From Nemophila menziesii (lineage: Eukaryota > Streptophyta > Magnoliopsida > Boraginales > Hydrophyllaceae): a DNA stretch of 64,000 nt. Below, piece after piece: positions 55,441-64,000 of the stretch. The stretch covers positions 1,612,001-1,676,000 of the forward strand of contig JARWIR010000027.1 of the NCBI GenBank assembly GCA_029959085.1, given 5' to 3'. Position 1 is the first letter of the stretch. Each line of letters begins with the position of its first letter. The notes beneath the pieces were generated by a model that did not search any database, was not told the DNA's origin, and was given only the letters and a program-made list of their open reading frames with translations. A program made the translations under genes and the position numbers.

Positions 55441-56544
55441 TGATTGACCAAACCTGAAAAGAAAAGGAGTGTAGAAAGAGAGGATTTTGTGAGTAGTAGA
55501 GAATAAGCAAAAGGTAAAAATGAATCGTTTCCTGTATATAAAGATAGAATTTGGAGCGGTGCTCATAACACTTGGCTTCAGACTACCAAGAAAGTGGGCC
55601 AGGTGTTCAATTCCGGTTACATTAATCTTTTTTCTTTTTTCGTTACTCGCCGCGTGTACTCCACTACGGAAGGTGGAACGTTTCAAGTGTCTTGGAACTC
55701 TCCAACCGATAAGCGTCGTTGGAGAGATCGAGGTGATGATGTTGCATGCGTGCCAGCTTGACCTTAAGGTTTCATTACTAGAACCTTCCACCAAACCCAC
55801 CCCACTAACAATTCTCGACGCTTCTCCCATAGCATACCAGAAATATTTTGTAAACCCGATTCTTTCCGCTGCTCTGCCATTCCAATTACTCCAAAAATGA
55901 CCCGCGATAATATCTCGTCTTCGTCCAAAAGGTTGGTTCCCCTCAGCCACCGGATGAGAGTTGATGTCAAAACTCATCCATCTCTCCTCACGTCTTGTCG
56001 AAACAACCAGTCATCCCAATACCACTCTATCAGCGTTTAAAGCTTTAACCATCGCGCTTCCTATACCACCGAAAAGGCTAAAACCTCCACCGCTACAGAT
56101 GGCGGAGAAGAATCTAAAGCCTGATGACCTTTCAAGAGCGTTTGTAACAAGGTTGACATATGTTCGCCGGAGGATGCGAAGTAATTTTCCGTTCTCTTTG
56201 TCGCTTTTGTCACCTCTACCACTTCCGACCGTTATGAGTATTGTAAAATCTTTATTCCCACCACTATTCCGTCGTCTTTCGCCGTCCGATGTGAGCCCCA
56301 TCTTTGTAGATCGAATCCACAGAACGGCTACGATAGTCCTTTATCGATGCCGCTGTGAGAAGCGTAGTCAAAAGCAGGTGGCCGATGATCTTTTCCGATG
56401 AAAATAAGAAACCCTAAGCTGACGTCACTCCGAACCCTAATCGCCTTTTGTCGCCTGTCCTCTTTTTGTTTTCATTACATCAGTTTTTAGAGTTGGATTT
56501 AAGCAATGTGATATTATTAATTCATCTAACTTAAATAACTTAGT

Positions 56545-56884
56545 TAGGCTTTAGTGTTGAAATGGTGTGAAAAAATATAGAAGTAAAAAAATGTTTTTTT
56601 GATTTTTCCTTCATTGTTGAAGGTTTGAAGCATTCAAACCTCCAAAGTTTTTTTTTTTTAAAAGTTAGGGACGATGCTGACGGAAACAGAGGCGGTGAGT
56701 TGGCGCTGAGTTGGCACTGACGTGCCGTCATGTGGCGTTGACTAACGGTCAACTGACAGAAAAATAAAAAAAGAGCTAACGGTGTCACAAAAGGTAAAGA
56801 TATGGGACGTAAAAGGGTAATTTTAAAGATCAGGGGCGGTCCGCGCACTTTAGGCATAGTTAGAGGGCCAGACGAGAGTTTTAC
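56545..56884 (-). repeat. Right terminal inverted repeat of the Pack-MULE-like element
   Basis: Inverted partner of 47,755-48,050; outer end CAGACGAGAGTTTTAC. Confidence 0.75.
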
Positions 56885-56893
56885 AAAACACCA

Positions 56894-57195
56894 TAATGAA
56901 TTCAATAGTAATGAAAAAGGGTGATTTTTTAATAGAGTCCTTAGAGGTTGGACCATTGCCCATCAGGTCCAACCCACTACTAAAGACTGATTTACCCCCT
57001 TTACCCATTGACTGACCATTGAGTTGCCATAACTAATGACGCTGATTTCATGCAAAACGTATCAATCAAGAAGTAAAAAAAAAAGGAAAACGAACCGCCA
57101 GAAAAAATTTCAATTTCCAATAACCCATCGGCTGGATAAACTTAAACGAACTAAACCCTAACCTTCAGTTTAACACACCATCATAGAAAACAAAA
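56894..57195. other. Leader region before the MULE Ulp1-like gene
   Basis: No ORF. Probably holds the promoter and perhaps the left TIR of the MULE that follows (a GGGTGATTTTTTAATAGAGT stretch begins at 56,924), but the partner end is outside the window, so I cannot verify it. Confidence 0.4.
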
Positions 57196-60100
57196 ATGGC
57201 GAGAACGAAGCTTCCACAACAACCCACCGCTGAAGACGACTCCCGGATAAAGAAGAGAACGAAAATGGTGAGACAACCCGACTCTGTAGGTGAAACTAGT
57301 GCCAAAAATAAAGAAAAAGCCATTCACAACAGTGACGACGATTTTGTAGATGGTGTACCGTTGAGTACAAGAAAGAAAAGAAGCGTTCATGATGACGGGA
57401 AGGGGAAGAAAACGGTTCCTCAAGTTAAGAAGAAAAAAAATAAGGTTTTGGATGCAGATGTTGAACCAAACATACAACCCGACGATGAAATAATGGAAGG
57501 TAATTGAATTACTTCTTTACGAATTCAAAATCATGAAATGTGATGTGGGTTTTGTCAATTAGTGTTGGTGTGTATGAAATGGGATTGGGTTATGTCAATG
57601 GTTGGTGGTGTGTGTGAATCTACCGATGTTAAATTGTTATTATTTGTATCTTGTTGATGGTGTAGCACTGTTTTCTGAGTGATTTACATTTGTTTTCATG
57701 TTAATGTGTAGTAGGTAAACAAGGAGAAGGGAAAATTCAATACAGGTCGGCACTCGAGTCTCTGTATTCGATTATGAAGCGCTACCCAATAAGCAATCGT
57801 CATTTGGAGGCGTGTCGGGCCTTACCGTTCTATCTAATGATAAAGGGAATTCATGAAACCAGAGAAACAGTTGATAGCTTCAAGAAAGGTGTGAAGGCAA
57901 TCCATGAAATATTAAAGACGTATGATTCTCATTCTGGAGGGTTTGTGATTGCAAGGAAAGTTTTGGACCTTACTGCAACGGATGTGAGAATCGTAATGGG
58001 TGTGGTGGGTGGTGAAAAGCAAGTTCCGGAATACAAAACAGATGATTGCCAAAACTCGGATTGGTTTGACCGACATTTTCCGAATAAGATCGGACAGTTG
58101 AAGGATTCAGAGATAAAGAGCAGAATAATAGATGTTTTGAATATCAACCCGCAGACGGATGATACGGTGAGGGATTTCGTAATATTGATGGGAATCCTAT
58201 CAATGTCTACTGTTTTTTTCACAACGGGGTCTCGAACACCGAAGTGGGTTGTGAAATTGTGCGAAGACCTAGAACATTTGCTTGACTATGACTGGGCGTC
58301 ACATGTAACGGATTTTGTGATGAAACCAATAAGAGATGGCAACATCAATCATATATCGGGGTGCGCGTTAATATTCGTGGTAAGTATTTTACGGTAATTT
58401 AGTTTTTTAATACTATGAAGATCTTGACACACTTTTACTAACGCGCTACAAATAATATGTTTCAGCCCTGGTTCTTGGAGCATGTAAACATTATGGAGCC
58501 GAAACACAGAGGCCGTTATCCAAGGTTTTTGAAATGGGACCTGAGGTTGGTGACAAAAAAACCAATTCGCGATGTAATCCGTCTGTTAAAAGCACACCAG
58601 GTAATAAGGAATCTGAATAAAGACATTATAAATGATTGATGTATCAAAATTGATAAATTCTTGTATTTGGACAGGTGCACAGAAATGATTTGAGTATGAC
58701 TGAAGAGGAATTGAATCTCGAGAGGGAGGTGTTCAGAATGGAACAAAGTGTTGATGTGGATGAAGGTGTGACAATGGGAGCTGGTAAAAATGATGATCAG
58801 ACTGCTGTGGCTGATGAGGTGGCGGGTAATACAAATGAATTTACGATGAGAAAAGAAACAGTGGTAGATGGTGGGTTGGATTGTAGTACAGATGGTTTAG
58901 TTAATAAAGACGCAGACGCGGGTACGGGTAGTGGTTTTATAGATGATGGTTTAGGAACTGAAGCGGAAGAGGGTGAGCTGTTCGAAAGAAACGATACATT
59001 TAACGAAAAATCGGGTAATCTCATGGAAATGCACATGAGCGATAATTCTCCAGCAGTGGGCGAAGATGTAAATGTAGATAATAGTCAAGGAGGTGCGACC
59101 GAGATCGAAGGAAGCACAGATGTGCCTGAACTGATGAAACGGGTTGTGGATATGGAAGCAAGAAATAAAGCACTGCAGCAAGAACTCGAAGAGACAAGGG
59201 CGAAAGGGATAGAACAGTTGAGGCGGGTTGAGGAGGAAAATTCTGAATTGAGAAAGAAGTTACGTGGGAATGTGTTAGTTGAAGACGGGCCTGAAGTAGT
59301 GGGATTGAAGGCTGAGATTGCGAGAATGAGAGACGAGCTGAATATATTAAGAAATGCAAGTGGAGCGACGCCAAAGACTGTTGTGGCGAAAGGCAAAACG
59401 ATACAGTTCCTTAGAAATGCTTTGAAGGATGCAGAACAGGAGCTGGCGGTGATTAGGGGCGCATACTCAGCGGCAACGGATGAGTTGAACAGGATCAAGG
59501 GTGGTGATAGTGTGCAATATAGGGGTACGTGCTCAACGAGTGGAATATTGGATGATGGGAAGATAAATAGGGAAGTTGGTGTGTCTGCTAATGTTGATGA
59601 TGATGAAAGGGTAAAAGGGCCGGAAAAGGATGACCATGGAGAAAGACAACATTCAGAAAAAGGACAAACTGATGTTGTGGTGGGAGGGAGTAATTTAACT
59701 ATAGAAGAAACTGACGAGTCAAGCGATGAAGGTGTGGAGTTGGTTGGTGTGAAGAAGGCGGATAATGTTAGTGACAGAGATGCAAGAAGGTGGAATAGAG
59801 GGTCAGTTAAAGGGGCAGCAAACAGGGGAATGATGATAGGTGAATCAATCGGAGCGGACAAGAAAAAAAGAAAGACCACAAAGGTTAGTCCAAGTTCTCT
59901 GAGTCGCGCAATAAAAAAGACAGACAGGACCGGCAGGAAAATAGTTTCGATGCCGGATTTCGTTCTTCCGCCACAAAAGAAGACAAAGTTAATTGAACAG
60001 CCAAAGAAACTAGTGATCAAGGCCAGTGATTCGAAATTGTTGGAGCTACTGACGGGGGATGAGCCGTACACTGTTGGGGTGTGGAGTTTCATGGGACACC

Positions 60101-61113
60101 GCGTGACCGTTGAGGACTGCTACGAAGTAGCGAGAGAGGAGCAACTCAGTGCTAAGGTAAGTATAATAATCGTATTTGTTGTATCGTGTGTTTAATTTAT
60201 TTTTAAACATGGGCAGATGCTAGACGTAGCACTATGGATAGTTGAGTCAGCCGTTCGAAGTAGGCTGGTTAAGACGAAAAACCCGTCGATGGACTTGGGG
60301 TTCCGTGTAATGCCTTCAGGAGTAATGGTGAGAAAGTTATATGAAGTTTAATTTTGGTGGGTTATATGCCTATTTATGGTGGGTTATATGTTCAATTTGA
60401 TGGGTTATACGCCTATTTATGGTGGGTTATATTTACAAATTGTTGGGTTATATGTTCGTTTTTGGTGGGTTATACGTTTAAATTGGGTGGGTTATACGTG
60501 CAAATTGGGTGGGTTATACGTATTATGTATGCATAATATATTTGTTTTACTGACAAATGAATTTATGACAATGCAGGAGTATTTGAGAAAAGGTGAGTTG
60601 CCTGAAATCGAAAGATACTTGCTCGGGTTATTCAGAAAAAATCTAAAGGAGAAGAAGGACATCATAATACCCATCGAGACGAGAGACAGACAGAATACGC
60701 ACTGGACAATTCTCTTGTGGAAGAATGGTGAGGATAAGTTCTACCATTACAACGGGCTCGGGTGTATGCACAAATCATCAATAGGCGCAAAGGCAAACAC
60801 AAACGCAGATTGCCTATACGAGTTCTTGTTAGACAATGTAATTAAGGGTTGTAATGTGGAGCCGAGGAGGTCTACACCGGACATACCGGTTATCGAACAT
60901 GTTAAAGTTGTTCATGGGAAAAGCCGTGTGGTTGACACGGGTAACTATTCATTGATATACGCAGCTAGCATAATGAAAGGGGTTAGTTTGAAGCAGCAGT
61001 ACGAACACATCGAGGTTCATGATTATCGTATGAAGATCATATCATGGGTCCTGAACGACAAACAAACAGATGAGACGGTGTTCGAGACGCGGAGGGCGAT
61101 GACCGAGACTTGA
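57196..61113 (+). CDS. MULE-borne Ulp1-like (C48) protein, six exons
   Basis: Exons 57,196-57,499, 57,715-58,379, 58,466-58,600, 58,675-60,156, 60,217-60,327 and 60,577-61,113 have GT-AG borders and sum to 3,234 bases, an uninterrupted frame of about 1,077 residues. Basic N-terminus with KKKKNKV; residues ~105-370 form a DUF1985-like folded region; then an acidic stretch; a coiled coil near residues 505-590 (MEARNKALQQELEETRAKGI); basic patch KKKRKTTK; C-terminal Ulp1-type domain with THWTILLW (His). Where Ulp1 proteases have DCG, this protein reads DTGNYSLIY, so the catalytic Cys seems absent. Ulp1 proteases cleave SUMO; here a non-proteolytic role is more likely. A large intron (60,328-60,576) is made of minisatellite. 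Confidence 0.85.
60345..60535 (+). repeat. MULE minisatellite, intron 5 of the Ulp1-like gene (~22 bp x 8)
   Basis: Eight head-to-tail units of 21-24 bases with core GGTGGGTTATAYGT followed by an AAATT-like spacer (e.g. TGGTGGGTTATACGTTTAAA). They occupy most of the intron. Confidence 0.95.
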
Positions 61114-61379
61114 GGAATTATAAGTTTGACATCAAAAATATGTTTTAATTTTGTTTATGCTTGATTGTTTAATGTAGTTTGCAAAAATTTGTGAACATGA
61201 CTGTAGTTTGAGTATTATTTGGATGGTTTTATACTTTGTGTTTTGATAACAAACTGAATTTGTATTGCAGTCTATTTATTAAAGTATTAGCAAACTTTTC
61301 ATTGTTCTGATAAGTATTATATCTTTGCTTCGGGATGTATCTATTACTATGAAGGTTGTATACATGTATGTGATGTGTT

Positions 61380-61770
61380 GGATGGGGTGTAATAAATCTG
61401 ATGGGTTGCGTATCTAAATCTAATGGGTTGTGCATATAAATCCGATGGGCTGTACGGCTAAATCAGTGGGTGGGGTAAACATATGTCAAGTGGTGGGTTG
61501 GTTAGGTATTTCTGATGGGGTGTTCAATAAAAATAATGGGTTAATTATTTGATAAATTAAGACTGTTATATGTCCATTTTGGGTGGGTTATATGTCCATT
61601 CGTGTTGGGTTGTAGGTAAACTGTTGGTGGGTTATGTGTTCAAATGTGGTGGGGTATGTGTTCTAATGTGGTGGGTTATATGTTCAGTTTTAGTGGGTTA
61701 TGTGTTAAACTTTGGTGGGTTATATGTTCAAATATGTGGGTTATATTTTCAAATTTGGTGGTGTGACAGT
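61380..61770 (+). repeat. MULE minisatellite, intergenic cluster (~16 units)
   Basis: Same core as in the intron, more variable on the left (GATGGGTTGTRCATATAAAT type) and closer to GGTGGGTTATATGTTCAAAT on the right. It lies between the 3' ends of the two convergent genes. The rest of 61,114-61,957 holds no gene. Confidence 0.9.
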
Positions 61771-61957
61771 TTAATCTGTCTGTGTGTGAGTACAGAACTA
61801 TAATAACATACACAGGCTAAAAAATTTAAAGAAAGTAAAAGGAAAACGCAGTTATTATTAGATGAAAAACAATACTAGAGGTTCATATGTGATTACTGAG
61901 GATCACTTATTGATAAGAAAAAATCAAGACAACAAGGAATAAGAAATGTAAAAGAAA

Positions 61958-63752
61958 TCAACGTAGTTTGGGGCAGGTAGAACGGTTGTGGTATCCGTAT
62001 GTGTGACAATTGCTACACATCCTGCGCTGTGAAGAATTAGCCCGTTCACCTTCTGATGGATAACGATTCTTCTTTGGTCTGCCTGGCTGAGCTTTGAAAG
62101 CGGGTGGATTTACGACCATGTCACCAAGACCCTCTTGTTGGGTTAAGAACATTGTAAGAGCAGGAATGTGTTTCGCGTACGTTGATCGATAACTTGCAGT
62201 ATGCCAAAACTTGTCAATGTATGGGAAAGGGACACCAGGAGATGCAATTTCAATAGCAGCTACGGCGTGAACGCACGGGAATCCTTTAACTTGCCATTTA
62301 CCACATGAACATGTATGAGCAGCGATGTCAACAACCATGTTTGGATCAGACAATACTTCAAATAGAGATTCGCTGGAACGTAAAACAAACCATGCGCGAG
62401 CATAGTCAAATTTGATTTCGTAAACAGCAGAAGCCTTGGGAGATAGGACAGTTGTCCAAGATTCAGCATCAACGGATCTATCGTACATTTGTTGCATTAG
62501 GAGTACACGAATTGCATCAATAAGCTCGGTAACGGGTAGCTCCCTTGTAGCCCTTATTTGTTTATTAAAAGACTCGGCTGCGTTGGATGTTGTCTCTCCG
62601 TAACACTTACCTTTGAAGTGCGTGTTCGCAAATTTTTCTTTTGGCAGGTTCTTTAAGAAGTTAACAGCTTTTTGTCCCCCGTTGTTAAGAAACATTTGAT
62701 GGAAATTGTCAAAGGTCTCAACTGTGGCAGCGAAACACATCCTATCGAGCAAATACAACATAGTCTCCCTTTGCGCCTTCGATCCTCTGAATTTTGTCTT
62801 GAGGTTCTCTTTGAGATGACGCTGACAGTATGCGTGGTGGGCAAGCGGAAATACAGTTTCGAGGGCATTAGCAATACCTCCGTGTCGGTCAGAAACGAAA
62901 GTCACGTCACGAGACGATATGAGCGGTGAAAGGAATCGAAGAAAATGGGTCCAATTAACGGTATCTTCGGACCTCACAATCGAGAATTCAACAGGGAATA
63001 GACCTGCAAAATGACAACAAGTTGTGTAAAAATGTTGTATAATCAATGGTGTGTATGAGTAATTATGGTGGGTTGGTGCAATATTTTGATGGTGTGAATA
63101 TATATGATGGTGGGTTGATAAAGTAAAGTGGTGGTGTGTATATATATACCAATAAAAGTATACGGTGGTGTGTTGGTATAACCAAGTGGGTCAAATGACA
63201 ATTGTGAAGGGTTTGTATGAAATACCTTGGTTAGCGTCTTTCGCAGTAGCGACAAGTAGTTGTCCTTTGTACTTGTTCTTAAGGAATGTCGCGTCAAGGA
63301 ACAACAATGGTCGACAGTGATTGAATCCTTCGATACACGCACCAAAGGCGAAATGGCATCTGGTAAATGATCGGTTATCAGGGTCGCATTCGAGAGCGAC
63401 AGATCCGGAAGGGTCGACAGCACTGAGTTTGTCAAAGTATGACTGAATCCTGTTGTAAGAAAGTCCCGCATCGCCGAAAATATCATCACGAGCTTTATGC
63501 ACGCACCATATGCGATTTTGTACGAGATGTTGTATCCATAGTCGTACTTAAGATAATTAATAACCTGACCTGGCTTGGTATCGGGTTTAGAACGAATCAT
63601 ATCAACTATAATATCCTTTATGAGATCAGACGATAGCCGTTGGTTGGCGAATTTTCTTTGCGGTGGGCCGCAGCTATGGGTCTTGTTGAATGTCTTCAAG
63701 TACACTTTATGACTGTCCTTGTCTTTCGATGCGTACACGTACCATTTACAAC
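61958..63752 (-). pseudogene. mudrA: mudrA-type MULE transposase, partial, one frameshift
   Basis: Exon 63,752-63,226 encodes a basic N-terminal region (CKWYVYASKDKD, THSCGPP), then the first catalytic Asp (LFLDATFLKNKYKGQLL). Intron 63,225-63,004. Exon 63,003-61,958 encodes the second Asp (VSDRHGG), the Glu (NAAESFNKQIR), a SWIM zinc finger (CSCGKWQVKGFPCVHAVAAI) and a C-terminal CCHC knuckle (CSNCHTYGYHNRSTC), then a stop. A one-base deletion near 63,505 breaks the frame between ISYKIAYG and HKARDDIFG; exon phases agree only if one base is missing. Earlier exons lie beyond 63,752. With all DDE residues present, this is a recent loss or a sequencing error. Confidence 0.88.
63044..63190 (+). 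repeat. MULE minisatellite in transposase intron
   Basis: Degenerate GGTGGGTTGRT / GTGGTGTGTATATATA units on the plus strand, antisense to the transposase gene, filling most of intron 63,004-63,225. Confidence 0.8.
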
Positions 63753-63789
63753 CTGGTATATATAACACAACAAACATATGGGTTAATGG

Positions 63790-64000
63790 TCACATAAGGA
63801 GGTGGTCCTGAGTGGAATACTTGATGGGTTGTTTGAATGTTAATGGTGGGTTATATATATAAGTAGATAAAAGCTGGTGGTGTGTGCTAGTAATATTGAT
63901 GGGTTGTGTGTTCAACTTGATGGGTTACATAGAAACAGTAAAGTAAACATCAGTGGTGTGTGAGTGTGAAACTGGTGGGTTATATGTATTATATGATGGG
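63790..64000 (+). repeat. MULE minisatellite, upstream transposase intron (runs off window)
   Basis: About nine units of GATGGGTTG / GGTGGGTTATATRT / GTGGTGTGTG type, plus-strand oriented, continuing to the window edge. Confidence 0.85.

Larger units (their letters stand above)
49544..56487 (-). mobile_element. Full-length L1-type LINE with two open ORFs
   Basis: A perfect 13-bp target duplication TAGAGTTGGATTT at 49,531-49,543 and 56,488-56,500, a ~19-nt poly-A tail on minus at the low-coordinate end, a ~1 kb 5' UTR (56,487-55,441), ORF1 and ORF2 overlapping by four bases (ATGA-type at 53,713-53,716), and a ~35-base 3' UTR. Perfect target copies, a long A tail and open ORFs indicate a young, possibly mobile element. 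Confidence 0.95.
47755..56884. mobile_element. Pack-MULE-like element carrying CLC-f and SEC15 fragments, split by an L1
   Basis: Imperfect ~300-bp inverted repeats at 47,755-48,050 and 56,545-56,884 share CTCGTCTG, CCTCTAACTATGCC, ACCGCCCCTGATC and GTCAGTTGACCGTTAGTCAA. Flanking 9-mers AAAACAAGG (47,746-47,754) and AAAACACCA (56,885-56,893) agree at the first six bases, a possible decayed target duplication. Without the L1 and one target copy the element is about 2.2 kb, with two oppositely oriented host-gene fragments and no transposase: the Pack-MULE layout. Confidence 0.7.
57000..64000. mobile_element. MULE body: Ulp1-like gene plus mudrA-type transposase (right end outside window)
   Basis: A Ulp1-like gene (+, 57,196-61,113) and a mudrA transposase gene (-, 63,752-61,958 and upstream) converge, about 840 bases apart. 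Plant MULEs that carry a Ulp1-like second gene are known (Kaonashi-type). Shared minisatellite text in introns and intergenic DNA ties both genes into one unit. Element boundaries are not resolved; the left limit given is approximate. Confidence 0.75.

Noticed and set aside
55441..55977. ORF1 extension of 179 codons upstream of the chosen start
   Set aside because: The text has no domain character and lies in the L1 leader; the ATG at 55,440 begins the DUF4283-like protein.
58797..60092. Long minus-strand ORFs opposite the Ulp1-like gene
   Set aside because: The plus strand has a six-exon frame with consistent phases and coiled coil; the minus ORFs are Ser/Leu-rich shadows.
1..64000. tRNA, rRNA, CRISPR or prokaryotic operon features
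   Set aside because: None seen; spliced plant genes and plant transposons account for all recognisable content.

Overview
The window is eukaryotic nuclear DNA from a flowering plant, almost certainly a eudicot. It has AT-rich intergenic DNA, spliced genes with GT-AG introns, a mitochondrial-type PPR gene, Ty1/copia and L1-type elements, Mutator-like elements (MULEs) and many fragments of plant genes (GH3, CWC27/CYP57, 14-3-3, IRE kinase, CLC-f, SEC15). I cannot name the species. There is no prokaryotic or CRISPR content.

Region A (1-47,098) is a large direct tandem duplication. Copy 1 starts before the window and runs to 25,745. Copy 2 runs from 25,746 to 47,098 and lacks the last 2.8 kb of the unit. 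Both copies carry the same frame: exon 1 of a group II GH3 (auxin-amido synthetase) gene, then about 17-18 kb of foreign DNA inside GH3 intron 1, then the rest of GH3. The foreign DNA holds an RGG-protein tail, a TIGR01589-domain fragment, a copia element with an L1 nested in one LTR, an IRE kinase fragment, a long-TIR MULE-like element with a nested Tourist-like MITE, an apparently intact PPR gene, and a chain of CWC27, 14-3-3 and RGG-protein fragments. The insert begins and ends with the same RGG segment. The two copies are nearly identical (3 differences in the 1,392-bp PPR ORF) but carry different lesions: complementary GH3 deletions, a foldback element only in copy 1, and a 1.2-kb deletion plus a 0.2-kb insertion only in copy 2.

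Region B (47,099-56,893) holds an unrecognised two-exon fragment, then a Pack-MULE-like element (47,755-56,884) with ~300-bp inverted repeats that carries CLC-f and SEC15 fragments. This element was later split by a full-length L1 retrotransposon (49,544-56,487) with 13-bp target duplications and two open ORFs.

Region C (about 57,000 to beyond 64,000) is a MULE body: a six-exon Ulp1-like gene on + whose exons join in frame to about 1,077 codons, convergent with a mudrA-type transposase gene on - that has one apparent frameshift. Introns and the intergenic gap are filled with a ~22-bp G-rich minisatellite (core GGTGGGTTATAYGT) that always reads on the + strand, whichever way the gene runs.

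Apart from the PPR ORFs, the L1 ORFs and the Ulp1-like gene, nearly everything coding is broken. The window is best read as a record of nested transposition, gene-fragment capture and tandem duplication.
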